From: CAKOSP01 sp044432745
Lineage (GTDB): Bacteria; Bacillota_I; Bacilli_A; RF39; UBA660
Reading direction: 5' to 3'
DNA: 64,000 nucleotides
Assembly (NCBI GenBank): GCA_044432745.1
Contig: JAWXUH010000004.1
Location: 58,166-122,165 of the forward strand
Numbering within the stretch: the stretch's first letter is position 1; the number at the start of each line of letters is the position of its first letter. Positions 34,853-44,099 of this stretch are shown piece after piece. A program made the position numbers and the translations under genes. The notes under the pieces were generated by a model. That model had not been told where the DNA came from and did not search any database. It saw nothing but the letters and a program-made list of their open reading frames with translations.

Positions 34853-36385
34853 ATGGAAAAGAATTTTTATATAACAACACCTATATATTATCCAAGTGAG
34901 AAATTTCATATAGGTCATTGTTATACAACAATAATAGCTGATGCAATTTCTAGATATAAGAGATTAGATGGATATGATGTTTTCTTTCAAACAGGAACAG
35001 ATGAACATGGACAAAAAATAGCAAATAAAGCAGAGGCAAACGAAGTTACTCCAAAAGAGTACGTAGATAAAATAATAGCTGATGCAAAAGATTTGTGGAG
35101 TGAACTTGGTATAACGTATGATTACTTTATTAGAACAACTGATGAAGATCATAAAGAAAAGGTAGGTAAAATATTTACTAAATTATATGAACAAGGAGAC
35201 ATTTACAAAGGTAGTTATGAAGGTTTATATTGTGTACCTTGTGAGTCTTTTTGGACAGAAAGTCAACTTGTAGATGGTAAATGCCCTGATTGTGGTAGAG
35301 AAGTTAAATTAGTAGAGGAAGAATCTTATTTCTTTAAATTGAGTAAGTATCAAGATAAGTTATTAGAACTATATGAAAAAAATCCTAATTTTATTTTACC
35401 TATATCAAGAAAAAATGAATTAGTAAATAATTTCATTAAGCCAGGTTTAGAGGATTTATGTGTAACAAGAACTTCTGTAGAATGGGGAATTAAAGTACCT
35501 TTTGATACTGATCATACAATATACGTATGGATTGATGCGTTAAGTAACTATATAACTTCTTTAGGATATCCAGATGTAGATAGTGAAAAGTTTAAAAAAT
35601 TTTGGCCGGCTAATTTACATTTAGTAGGAAAAGAAATAACAAGATTTCATGCAATAATATGGCCTGCTTTATTAATGGCTTTAGATGTTGAGTTACCAGA
35701 AAAAGTATTTGGTCACGGATGGCTGATTATTAATGGTGGTAAAATATCAAAATCACTTGGTAATTATGAAGATCCTAGAGAGTACGTGAAAAAATTCGGT
35801 GTTGATGCAGTAAGATACTACGCACTGAAAGAAGTTCCTGTTGGGTCAGATGGAAGTTTCTCGATTGATTCTCTTATAAGTAGAGCAAATAGTGATCTTG
35901 CAAATACACTAGGTAATTTAGTTACTAGAACAGTTTCTATGAGTCATAAATATTTTGATGGATACGTTAATAATTTAAATGTAATAGAAGATTGTGATAA
36001 AGAACTTATAGATTCAGCTAACAATTTAAAAACGTTGGTTGATGAAAAAATAGAGGCTTTAAAAATAAATGAAGCTATTGAAATTATTATGGAACATTTG
36101 AGATTAACAAATAAATATATTGATTTAACTACACCATGGGTACTTGCTAAGGAAGAAAGTTCTAAAGATAGATTGCAAACTGTTTTATATAATTTAATTG
36201 AGTCTATTAGAATTAGTTCTATTTTGCTTGAAGCTTTTATACCTGAAACATCAAATAAAATTTTAGAAGTTATTAACACTAAAAAGACTACATTTGAATT
36301 TTTAAATTTTGGTGAACTTGAAGAAAATTTACTTTTAAATGAACCCGTAATTATCTATTCTAGGATAGAAGGCATAGATGAATAA
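34853..36385 (+). CDS. metG: Methionine-tRNA ligase
   Basis: A 510-residue class I synthetase. It has FHIGHCYT (HIGH motif) near residue 20, a zinc knuckle with CVPCESFW and CPDCGR, and GGKISKSLGNY (the KMSKS loop) near 300. It ends after the anticodon-binding domain and lacks the C-terminal tRNA-binding (EMAP) domain common in Bacilli. It charges tRNA-Met and is controlled by the T-box upstream. AGAAGGGA lies 13 bases before the ATG, a long spacing. The stop overlaps tatD by 8 bases. Confidence 0.96.
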   Translation: MEKNFYITTPIYYPSEKFHIGHCYTTIIADAISRYKRLDGYDVFFQTGTDEHGQKIANKAEANEVTPKEYVDKIIADAKDLWSELGITYDYFIRTTDEDHKEKVGKIFTKLYEQGDIYKGSYEGLYCVPCESFWTESQLVDGKCPDCGREVKLVEEESYFFKLSKYQDKLLELYEKNPNFILPISRKNELVNNFIKPGLEDLCVTRTSVEWGIKVPFDTDHTIYVWIDALSNYITSLGYPDVDSEKFKKFWPANLHLVGKEITRFHAIIWPALLMALDVELPEKVFGHGWLIINGGKISKSLGNYEDPREYVKKFGVDAVRYYALKEVPVGSDGSFSIDSLISRANSDLANTLGNLVTRTVSMSHKYFDGYVNNLNVIEDCDKELIDSANNLKTLVDEKIEALKINEAIEIIMEHLRLTNKYIDLTTPWVLAKEESSKDRLQTVLYNLIESIRISSILLEAFIPETSNKILEVINTKKTTFEFLNFGELEENLLLNEPVIIYSRIEGIDE

Positions 36386-37136
36386 TTACTTTTGGGATAC
36401 TCATGCACATGTTTTTGATGAGTATTTTGATAACAAAGAAGAAATCATCAACAATGCTTTTAATAACAATACAAAAAAAATTATTAACAGTGCAGTAGAT
36501 AAAAAAACTATGATTGAAGTTATAGAAACAAGTAAAGCATTTGATAATGTGTACTGCACTTTGGGTATTCATCCTGAATATGCAGATAAAGCTTTAGAAG
36601 AAGATTTATTATTTTTAGAAGAAAACATATCTAATAATAAAGTAGTAGCAGTAGGAGAGATAGGTCTAGATTATTATCACACTACTGAATTTAAAGAAGA
36701 ACAAAAAGTTTTGTTTGAAAAACAATTAGCTATTGCTGAGAAGCATTTTCTTCCAGTTGTTATTCATAGTAGAGATGCTACTAAAGATACAATAGATATA
36801 TTAAAAAAATATAAAGTAAGAGGTGTTATTCATTCTTTTACTGGGTCTTACGAAACGGCTAATGAATATATAAATTTAGGTTTTTTATTAGGAATTAATG
36901 GAGTAGTAACTTTTAAAAATTGTAATATGAAAGATTATTTGAGAAAAATAGATTTGAAAAATATTGTACTTGAGACTGATTGTCCATATCTTGCACCAGT
37001 TCCTTATAGAGGTAAAGAAAATAATCCAGGAAACATAGATGTTATAGCAAATTTTTTAACTTCTATATACGGTTGTAGTAAAGATAAAATAGCAGAAATT
37101 ACCAGTGAAAACGCATCTTCTATTTTTGACAAGTAG
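36378..37136 (+). CDS. tatD: TatD-family metal-dependent hydrolase
   Basis: A 252-residue TIM-barrel hydrolase. Metal ligands are seen in DTHAHVFD, GEIGLDYYH, VIHSRDA, IHSFTGS and ETDCPYLAPVPYRG. TatD enzymes act as 3'-5' DNases or exonucleases. It lies between metG and the 3D-domain gene, like yabD of B. subtilis, and overlaps metG in ATGAATAA. Confidence 0.93.
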   Translation: MNNYFWDTHAHVFDEYFDNKEEIINNAFNNNTKKIINSAVDKKTMIEVIETSKAFDNVYCTLGIHPEYADKALEEDLLFLEENISNNKVVAVGEIGLDYYHTTEFKEEQKVLFEKQLAIAEKHFLPVVIHSRDATKDTIDILKKYKVRGVIHSFTGSYETANEYINLGFLLGINGVVTFKNCNMKDYLRKIDLKNIVLETDCPYLAPVPYRGKENNPGNIDVIANFLTSIYGCSKDKIAEITSENASSIFDK

Positions 37137-37182
37137 TATGTTGTATGTTAAAATAAATACATACATTTGAGGAGAAATGTTA

Positions 37183-37701
37183 ATGAAAATTATAATTAGA
37201 TGTTTTAATTTTGTTCTTATGGTTGCGGTTATTTTTGCATTTACATCAAGTTCTACAATCTATGTTCAAAGCATAGAGAATACTACTATGAATAAAACTG
37301 TAAATTTATCAACAATGGCAACTATGATAGCAGAAAGTGAGTATGTTCAATTACATACACCACTTGAATCTTTTAGTGGAGATTTAACAAGTTATGTATA
37401 TAATTGTGAACTTTGTACAGGTAGACTTGCTTGTATGAGTAATTTAGATCTATCTGATGGAACTACAACGTATGTAGATGCGGATTATGGAGAAGTATAT
37501 ATAGTAGCTTCTTCAAGAGATCTTCCTTGTGGTTCTATAGTTAGTTTTGAATCTAGATTAGATGAAGATACTATGTATGCAATCGTTCTAGATAGAGGCG
37601 TTTTAGGTAATGATTTAGACTTATTAGTTTGGGGGCTGGAATATGCTTATCAAGTTGGTAGAATAGGTATTACTTATAATGTGTTAAGGAGTGGATGGTA
37701 A
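37183..37701 (+). CDS. Secreted 3D-domain protein (YabE-like position)
   Basis: A 172-residue protein with an N-terminal hydrophobic signal or anchor (6-22). The C-terminal 70 residues resemble the 3D domain of lytic-transglycosylase-like proteins: SRDLPCGSIVSF, VLDRGVLGNDLDLLVWGLE and GRIGITYNVL. B. subtilis yabE, also a 3D protein, lies between tatD and ksgA too, but is much larger. A role in peptidoglycan remodelling is inferred. ATG 37183 is chosen: AGGAG is eight bases away, but only two bases from the earlier ATG. Confidence 0.7.
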   Translation: MKIIIRCFNFVLMVAVIFAFTSSSTIYVQSIENTTMNKTVNLSTMATMIAESEYVQLHTPLESFSGDLTSYVYNCELCTGRLACMSNLDLSDGTTTYVDADYGEVYIVASSRDLPCGSIVSFESRLDEDTMYAIVLDRGVLGNDLDLLVWGLEYAYQVGRIGITYNVLRSGW

Positions 37702-37713
37702 CATCCTTTTTTT
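37693..37713 (+). terminator. Short terminator before ksgA
   Basis: GGATG and CATCC flank a GTAA (GNRA-type) tetraloop and seven T follow. The stop codon of the 3D-domain gene is in the loop. The ksgA ATG starts four bases after the T run. Confidence 0.6.
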
Positions 37714-37717
37714 GAAT

Positions 37718-38506
37718 ATGAAAGCAAAGAAAAAATTTGGTCAAAACTTTTTAATTGATAATATAGTATTAGATAAAATATCTAATGCTGTTTTAGCTTC
37801 CGAAAAAGATTTAATTATCGAAATAGGACCTGGTAGAGGAGCTCTTACTCATAGATTGGTAGAGAAAAAATGTAATGTACTAGCTTATGAAATTGACAAT
37901 GATTTAATACCTGTTTTAAATACGTTTAAAAAAGAAAATTTAAAAATAAAAAATATAGATTTTTTAGAAAGTGATATTAATAACGATATATCTACATATA
38001 ATTATGATAAATTATTTATTGTAGGTAATTTACCTTATTATATAACTACACCTATAATAGATCATATATTAAAAAGTGATATTAAACATGAATCTCTTAC
38101 TATTATGGTTCAACTAGAAGTTGCTAACAGATTTTTATCAAAACCAAAATCTAAAGACTATGGATATTTTACTGTATTTTTACAACATTTTTATGACGTA
38201 GAGCTAGTAACTAAAGTAAAAAATACTAGTTTTGAACCTGCACCGAAAGTTGAAAGTGCAGTTATTAATCTTACTTGTAAAAAGGACGTTATTAACATAG
38301 AAAAAGAATATTTTGATTTCTTGAAAATATGTTTTAAAGAGAAAAGAAAGACTCTTAAGAATAATCTAAGAGACTACGATTTTAATATTATAGAAGAAAT
38401 ACTTATTAAACACGATTTAACAGCTCAAGCTAGAGCAGAAGAGTGTTCTGGAGAAGTATTTATCGATATTTATAAAAAACTTAGTTTAAATAGTAAAATA
38501 CAATAA
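37718..38506 (+). CDS. ksgA: 16S rRNA (adenine1518-N6/adenine1519-N6)-dimethyltransferase
   Basis: A 262-residue KsgA/RsmA. It has KKKFGQNFLID at the N-terminus, IEIGPGRGALTH as SAM motif and NLPYYITTPII as catalytic motif IV. It dimethylates two adenines in 16S rRNA helix 45. The longer frame from a GTG at 37691 would put the start inside the 3D gene. ATG 37718 fits the family N-terminus but has no ribosome binding site and follows a hairpin with a T run, so expression is unclear. Confidence 0.93.
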   Translation: MKAKKKFGQNFLIDNIVLDKISNAVLASEKDLIIEIGPGRGALTHRLVEKKCNVLAYEIDNDLIPVLNTFKKENLKIKNIDFLESDINNDISTYNYDKLFIVGNLPYYITTPIIDHILKSDIKHESLTIMVQLEVANRFLSKPKSKDYGYFTVFLQHFYDVELVTKVKNTSFEPAPKVESAVINLTCKKDVINIEKEYFDFLKICFKEKRKTLKNNLRDYDFNIIEEILIKHDLTAQARAEECSGEVFIDIYKKLSLNSKIQ

Positions 38507-38519
38507 AAAATATAAAATT

Positions 38520-38547
38520 AAATATAGTTTAAAAGCTATATTTTTTT
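38520..38547 (+). terminator. Terminator of ksgA
   Basis: The stem AAATATAG/CTATATTT with an 8-base loop is followed by T residues. Confidence 0.65.
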
Positions 38548-38596
38548 ATTATATTTTTTTAAATGGAAGCCTTTACATTCTTTTGGAAATAAAACA

Positions 38597-38625
38597 TTTC
38601 AAACAATCTAAAAATAGGGTATAAT
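38597..38625 (+). promoter_or_regulatory. Promoter of tagO
   Basis: -35 TTTCAA (38597-38602), 17-base spacer, -10 TATAAT (38620-38625). Confidence 0.55.
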
Positions 38626-38643
38626 GTTACTAGGTGATTTATT

Positions 38644-39687
38644 ATGAATATGTACATTAATGGTCATAGCGTTATAATGATTGTGGTAGTTACTTTTTTA
38701 TCAAGTGCGCTTATTATGCCTTTTATAAAGAAGATGGCCATACACGTTAATGCTTTAGATATACCAAACGAAAGAAAAGTCCATTCTAAACCTATGCCTA
38801 GGTTAGGTGGATTAGGAATATTTTTCTCCTTTTTACTCGGATATATCTTATTTGCAGAAACATCATTACAGATGTTATCAATATTGATAGGTGGATTTAT
38901 AATAATTATAACAGGATTTGTAGATGATATAAACCCAGTTAAAGCAAGGTATAAATTAGCTTCTCAAATAATAGCAGCTTGTATTGTCGTTTTTTACGGG
39001 GGGATAGTATTAAATAAAGTAACTGCGTTAGGGTTACTTATATTGTTTCCAGAACCACTTAACTATATAGTTACTATTTTATTTATATTGGCTATTACTA
39101 ATGCAATTAATTTAATAGATGGGTTAGATGGACTTGCTGCTGGAGTTTCTTCTATATATTTTGCAACTATTGCAATCATAGCGTTTATATTAGCAAAAAC
39201 TTCAGGTTTAGACGTTATATTATCTTTAATAATGCTTGGAGCTACATTAGGTTTCTTGGTACATAACTTTAATCCAGCGTCCATATTTATGGGAGATTCA
39301 GGAAGTTTATTTTTAGGATTTATTATTTCTATTATTTCTTTATTAGGATTTAAAGCTACTACATTAACAAGTTTAATTATTCCTATTATTATATTAGCTA
39401 TTCCTATTTTTGATACAGCACTAGCTATACTTAGAAGACTTCTTAATCATGAAAATCTCGGTAAGCCAGATAAAGAGCATTTTCATCATCAAATGTTAAA
39501 AATGAAGTTTTCTACTAAAGTTACAGTTTTAATTATATATGCAATTAACATATTATTTGCTTTAGTTACAATCTTCTTTGTTTTAGGTGATGAAGAACTT
39601 GCAATGTTTATTTATGTTATATTAATGATAATATTATTATTTATTGTATTGAAAACAGATATACTTTATAAACATGAAAAAAACTAA
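38644..39687 (+). CDS. tagO: Undecaprenyl-phosphate GlcNAc-1-phosphate transferase (TagO/WecA family)
   Basis: A 347-residue polytopic membrane enzyme with about ten hydrophobic segments. Cytoplasmic loop motifs are ERKVHSKPMPRLGG, DDINPVKARYKLASQ (the DDxxxxR site), NAINLIDGLDGLAAG and MGDSGSLFLGF, ending with HFHHQML. It transfers GlcNAc-1-phosphate from UDP-GlcNAc to undecaprenyl phosphate, the first step of wall teichoic acid linkage unit synthesis. The downstream operon on the opposite strand supports a teichoic acid role. TAGGTGATTT precedes the ATG. Confidence 0.92.
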   Translation: MNMYINGHSVIMIVVVTFLSSALIMPFIKKMAIHVNALDIPNERKVHSKPMPRLGGLGIFFSFLLGYILFAETSLQMLSILIGGFIIIITGFVDDINPVKARYKLASQIIAACIVVFYGGIVLNKVTALGLLILFPEPLNYIVTILFILAITNAINLIDGLDGLAAGVSSIYFATIAIIAFILAKTSGLDVILSLIMLGATLGFLVHNFNPASIFMGDSGSLFLGFIISIISLLGFKATTLTSLIIPIIILAIPIFDTALAILRRLLNHENLGKPDKEHFHHQMLKMKFSTKVTVLIIYAINILFALVTIFFVLGDEELAMFIYVILMIILLFIVLKTDILYKHEKN

Positions 39688-39708
39688 GTTTAAAAACTTA
39701 GTTTTTTC
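39682..39708. terminator. Bidirectional terminator between tagO and the teichoic acid operon
   Basis: AAACTAAGTTT pairs with AAACTTAGTTT; T runs follow on both strands. It serves the two convergent units. Confidence 0.8.
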
Positions 39709-39722
39709 TTTTTCTTTTTTCT

Positions 39723-41135
39723 TTAAGTTATTTCTTGTGTAGTTAATTCATATGGACTACTTTTAAGTATAAAGTTATCTAATGTTATTATTTTTTTTGT
39801 AATGTTTATATTTTTAGTTATATTTAAAACGATCTCATGATTATTATCTTTTAGATTATAATTACATTTTAATGAAGCATTATTTTTAGCACTATATGTA
39901 ATTGTAAAAAAATATTTAACTGAGTTTAATTCTTTTTTGCAATTATAGTAATTAACATTTTTTTCTTTAATAATCTTATAATTTATTTTTTTATTATTAT
40001 GTAGAAAATTTATTTTTTTAATATTAAAATCAGCAGGAGCAGTAAAATGACCTTTTAAAAATATCTTATTTTTTTGTTGCTCTGCGCTATATATACGTAA
40101 AACTTTTTTATATAAATAATCATTGAACTGTGCAATATCATTTTCAGTTTTATTGTTTTTAACATTATATAAAAATGTTTTTTGTTTTAAATTCAGGGTT
40201 TTGTGTTTTAAAATAATATTTATTTCAAAATTACTTATTAAAGTATCTAAATGACTTGAAAGAATCGTATTATCTTCTTCTATAGATTCTGACTCTGTTG
40301 ATAATATTATTCTTTCTTTTAAGCTATGTAACATTATATGTTGAATATAATTTGGTATTTCTTCATATTTTTCAATACACTGGTTAGTTATATTCGTGTA
40401 ACAATGCTCAAATACATTTAAAGTTTCTTTTAAAAAATCTAAATCAGTTATTGACACTTTGTTAATTTTTTTTCTACAGTTATATACTGCATCTCTTATT
40501 ACACCATATTTAGGATTATCCATTAATAGTGAGCATATATATTCTGTGTCTTCATCACATGATAAATTGACATTAAATTGATGTTTCATAGCAATATCAT
40601 TTTTTATAAATATACTGTTTGCAAAAGATTGTATATAATCTGGATTTTCTTTTAAGTTTATTACTTCAGTTTCGTTGTATTTATAATCAAATACATGAAA
40701 TTTGTCTAATGCTTCAAACATTTTAACTCTAATTGATACAAAATCAACTTCGTTACTAACACTTTCAAAGTATTTATAAACTTCTTCAAATGCATTTAAA
40801 TCAAAGTAATCATCTGGATCACAAAAGTTTATGTATTTACCAGTAGCTACTTTCAAACCATTGTTTCTAGTTGTGCTAACTCCTACATTTTTTTGTTTTT
40901 TATATACGATATTATCTGTATATTTTCTTTTATATTTTTTACAAATTCTCTCTGAGTTATCAGTACTTCCATCATTAATAAGTATAAGTTGTATATTATC
41001 TTCAAATCCTATACTTTGATTAATGATACTTTGTATACTTTCTTCTAAATAAGGTTCAACGTTATATATTGGAACTATTATAGAAAATTTAAATTCTTTT
41101 TTATCTATATTATTAATTTCTTTCTGAGTTTTCAA
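39723..41135 (-). CDS. Family 2 glycosyltransferase
   Basis: A 470-residue protein. The N-terminal 110 residues are a GT-A domain with FSIIVPIYNVEPYLEESI, LINDGSTDNS and CDPDDYF (DxD-like). The remaining 350 residues match no family I know; the last 100 are beta-rich and may bind a polymer. As the last gene of the teichoic acid operon it may add sugar to the polymer or linkage unit. It overlaps the upstream gene by 23 bases. The sugar specificity cannot be read. Confidence 0.8.
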   Translation of the reverse strand: MKTQKEINNIDKKEFKFSIIVPIYNVEPYLEESIQSIINQSIGFEDNIQLILINDGSTDNSERICKKYKRKYTDNIVYKKQKNVGVSTTRNNGLKVATGKYINFCDPDDYFDLNAFEEVYKYFESVSNEVDFVSIRVKMFEALDKFHVFDYKYNETEVINLKENPDYIQSFANSIFIKNDIAMKHQFNVNLSCDEDTEYICSLLMDNPKYGVIRDAVYNCRKKINKVSITDLDFLKETLNVFEHCYTNITNQCIEKYEEIPNYIQHIMLHSLKERIILSTESESIEEDNTILSSHLDTLISNFEINIILKHKTLNLKQKTFLYNVKNNKTENDIAQFNDYLYKKVLRIYSAEQQKNKIFLKGHFTAPADFNIKKINFLHNNKKINYKIIKEKNVNYYNCKKELNSVKYFFTITYSAKNNASLKCNYNLKDNNHEIVLNITKNINITKKIITLDNFILKSSPYELTTQEIT

Positions 41136-42249
41136 GATTATTTCCTTTCAATGTTTTTATTACAAAATCACTAATTTTATCTGCACTTAAATCAACCTGT
41201 TGTTTTAATAATGTTTCTTGTTTTTTAAAATTAAATTTATTATTATCTAAACTCTTATATAATTTTTTAAAATCTAAGTAGTAATTATCCTTTAAATCCT
41301 TTTTATAATCTATAAAAAAATCTCTGTCATGTGTATACTGTTCTAAATCAAATGCATAAAAATACACTGGTATGTTTAGAATCATAGCTTCATAACAAAT
41401 AGTAGAGTAATCTGTTATAACGTAATCTGCTATAAACAGTGTATCTACAGTTTTAATATCATCTAACATAGTAACGTTAGGGTTTGTGATATCTATATTT
41501 GATAGAGGATGTAATTTGATTATTAAATTATATTTTTTAAAATCTATTGTATCTATTATTACATTGATTTCTTTATCAAATTCATCATTACCTTTTCTAT
41601 GAGTTGGTATATATAATATGTTTTTTTTGTCATTTAAATTTGTATATTTGTTTTTAATTTCTTTACCAATACGGTCTTTATTATTAATTAAATAATCAAC
41701 TCTTGGTAATTTGTATACTAATATTTTATCTTCATTTATATTGTAAACTTTACTCATTGATTTTATACAATGTTCACTTGAAGTAATAGCGTACGTATAA
41801 TTGTGGTGCATTTTAGCAGTTAACGCTATATCTTTGCTTCTTCCTTCTTTTTTATCAAGTATTGAATATCCAGCTTTTTTCATTAAACCTAAAGCATGCC
41901 ATATTTGAATAATTTGTATATTTGTTTTATGTTTTAACATACTTGCAGTTATGCAATAACTATCTAATATCAACAACTTAGATTGAGAAATATAATACAT
42001 TTGTTTTAAAATATGAAAAAAATATAAACTTTTTTTAATTATATTACCTTCTAATTTTTTACATAATACTATAACTTTGTAATCTGGCAAGTTATTGTTT
42101 AAATCTTCTTTTATCATTTCAATATCAATACTAGATTGATCTGACTGTCTACTTAAAATTGTTATTATTTTTTTTTGTGGAATAAATTTAAAAAAGAAAT
42201 AAAGAAAATTAAAAAAAATTATGCTAAATTTTATAAGCGACTTTTTCAT
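41113..42249 (-). CDS. CDP-glycerol glycerophosphotransferase family protein (TagB/TagF-like)
   Basis: A 378-residue GT-B enzyme. It has a short N-terminal hydrophobic patch, then IQIWHALGLMKKAGYS with the catalytic His, NILYIPTHRKG, IIKLHPLS and DYVITDYSTICYEA, which bind the CDP-polyol. These are TagB/TagF/TarL hallmarks. It adds glycerol- or ribitol-phosphate to the teichoic acid chain at the inner membrane face. Length fits a primase or single-domain polymerase (TagF has about 750 residues). Which polyol is used is uncertain. Confidence 0.88.
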   Translation of the reverse strand: MKKSLIKFSIIFFNFLYFFFKFIPQKKIITILSRQSDQSSIDIEMIKEDLNNNLPDYKVIVLCKKLEGNIIKKSLYFFHILKQMYYISQSKLLILDSYCITASMLKHKTNIQIIQIWHALGLMKKAGYSILDKKEGRSKDIALTAKMHHNYTYAITSSEHCIKSMSKVYNINEDKILVYKLPRVDYLINNKDRIGKEIKNKYTNLNDKKNILYIPTHRKGNDEFDKEINVIIDTIDFKKYNLIIKLHPLSNIDITNPNVTMLDDIKTVDTLFIADYVITDYSTICYEAMILNIPVYFYAFDLEQYTHDRDFFIDYKKDLKDNYYLDFKKLYKSLDNNKFNFKKQETLLKQQVDLSADKISDFVIKTLKGNNLENSERN

Positions 42250-43301
42250 TATTTACTTTCTTTATCAGTGTAATATTGAATAGTAGATTTAATTCCATCT
42301 TCAAGGCTTACTTTAGGATACCATCCTAAAGATTCTAATTTTTTTGTACTCATTTGAGTAAATTTACCTTTAGTATATCCACCTTTGAATTGTCCATCTT
42401 CATTTAATATTAATTTTAAATTCTCATTGTCTTTAATTTTTAATATTAATTTAGCTGTTTCTTTAATTTCTTTATATTCTGTTTCGTTTGACAAGTTGTA
42501 TGCTTCTGTTATAGTACCTGAAAGTAGTATTTTAAACATACCTGCAGCAGTATCTGTTATATAACAAAAACCTCTCATTGTAGTACCATCACTTGCTAAT
42601 TTAATATCCTCATCATTAACAGCTGCTGATATTAAATCTGCCATAATTCTACCATCGTTTTTAATTTCCATTCCAGGTCCGTAAGTATGAGCTATTCTAG
42701 CTATAGTAAAAGGTACTTTATATTGATTATAAAATGCTTTTAATAAAGTTTCAGCTGCTCTTTTACTTTCTGGATAACATGATCTAGAATCAAGTGTATC
42801 AATACTTCCTACAACATCTTCAGTTATATAATCTACATTATTTGGTATTTGTCCATATATCTCTCTTGTTGATGTAAATAATAATTGTTTAATATTTTTA
42901 TCTTTTGCAAGATTCAATACATTTAAAGTACCAACAGTATTTGCGTTTATCACTCCAACTGGATCATTTAAAATAAACCATGGTGATGCAGATCCTGCTG
43001 TATGTATTATATAATCTATTTTTCCATCAAATGTAATTGGTGTACATATATCTTGTACTATAAAATTTATTTGATCAATATATTCTTTATATATATCATG
43101 AGCTTTTTCTTCATTACGCACTAAAACATTAATTTTTATATTATAGTTTTCGTCTTCGTTTAAATGTAATAAATAAAAAACCATATACTGTGCTAATGAA
43201 CTATTTGCTCCAGTAATGAAAAAATGACTATTTTTTAATTTTTCTTTCTCAATATCTGATATATTCATTTCTAACATATCTTTTTTTATAACTGCGTTCA
43301 T
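42249..43301 (-). CDS. NAD-dependent epimerase/dehydratase (extended SDR)
   Basis: A 350-residue extended short-chain dehydrogenase. The dinucleotide site reads FFITGANSSLAQYMVF, in which the usual GxxGxxG is altered (the second and third glycines are replaced). The catalytic residues are present as LLFTSTREIYG (Ser/Thr) and CYPESKRAAE (YxxxK). It resembles UDP-sugar epimerases and decarboxylases. It overlaps the cytidylyltransferase gene by four bases, so it may make or reduce the sugar or polyol that becomes CDP-linked. The substrate is unknown. Confidence 0.82.
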   Translation of the reverse strand: MNAVIKKDMLEMNISDIEKEKLKNSHFFITGANSSLAQYMVFYLLHLNEDENYNIKINVLVRNEEKAHDIYKEYIDQINFIVQDICTPITFDGKIDYIIHTAGSASPWFILNDPVGVINANTVGTLNVLNLAKDKNIKQLLFTSTREIYGQIPNNVDYITEDVVGSIDTLDSRSCYPESKRAAETLLKAFYNQYKVPFTIARIAHTYGPGMEIKNDGRIMADLISAAVNDEDIKLASDGTTMRGFCYITDTAAGMFKILLSGTITEAYNLSNETEYKEIKETAKLILKIKDNENLKLILNEDGQFKGGYTKGKFTQMSTKKLESLGWYPKVSLEDGIKSTIQYYTDKESK

Positions 43302-44083
43302 AATTCTCCTTTTTCTATGTATTTAATAATACTATCACTAATAGGGATACTTTGTCCTATTGATTGCATTTTATCATATTCTAGAAGAGATTTAAACTGG
43401 TAATAATCAGCTTGTGTCGTTATTTTGATATTTCCTGAGTGTCCTTTTATTAAATATATGTCTTTATTAAGCGTGTTGTACAGTGTACATGAATCAACAA
43501 TATTATCATATGTAGGGTTAACAGCTCTTATCTCATCATGCGCTTCAATTATCTCTTTTAATCGAAAACATTGCGGAGCTTGACCAGCAAAAGTATTTTT
43601 TCTGTATGGTACAGATGATATATTTTGTCCATTTTCACTAACAATAATTGTTTCATTACATTGTGTGTATGCTACTGCGTTTCCAAGTTCATTAACTTGC
43701 TTAATACAACCTGTAATTAATTCTTCTTTTACGTATGGTCTAACACCATCATGTAGAAGTACATTACTGTTATCAGTAAAAAGTCTTTTTGCTTCTATTA
43801 GACCTTTATATATAGAATCTTGTCCCGTCGTTCCACCTGGTATTATAGATTTTACCTTTGTTATGTTAAATTCTTTTATTTTAACATCTAAATAATCAAT
43901 CCATTCTTTTAAACAAGATATGATAATTCCATCTATATCGTTATGTTTTTCGAAGTTTAAAAGTGTATGTATTATAATAGGTTTATCTTCAACTTCTAAA
44001 AATTGTTTAGGTATATCGTTTGTATCCATTCTAGATCCAACACCGCCTGCAAATATTATTGCTATATTTTTTTTATCTTTCAT
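43298..44083 (-). CDS. IspD/TarI-like cytidylyltransferase
   Basis: A 261-residue nucleotidyltransferase. The CTP-binding motif is FAGGVGSRM with PKQFLEVEDKPIIIHTL; HDGVRPYV and GQAPQCFRL follow. The segments around IPGGTTGQDSIY and IKITTQADYY are closer to TarI (ribitol-5-phosphate cytidylyltransferase) than to IspD. With the teichoic acid genes around it, CDP-ribitol or a related CDP-polyol is the probable product. No TarJ-type reductase is adjacent; the neighbouring SDR may take its place. Confidence 0.82.
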   Translation of the reverse strand: MKDKKNIAIIFAGGVGSRMDTNDIPKQFLEVEDKPIIIHTLLNFEKHNDIDGIIISCLKEWIDYLDVKIKEFNITKVKSIIPGGTTGQDSIYKGLIEAKRLFTDNSNVLLHDGVRPYVKEELITGCIKQVNELGNAVAYTQCNETIIVSENGQNISSVPYRKNTFAGQAPQCFRLKEIIEAHDEIRAVNPTYDNIVDSCTLYNTLNKDIYLIKGHSGNIKITTQADYYQFKSLLEYDKMQSIGQSIPISDSIIKYIEKGEL

Positions 44084-44099
44084 TTTCTGTCTCCTATTT

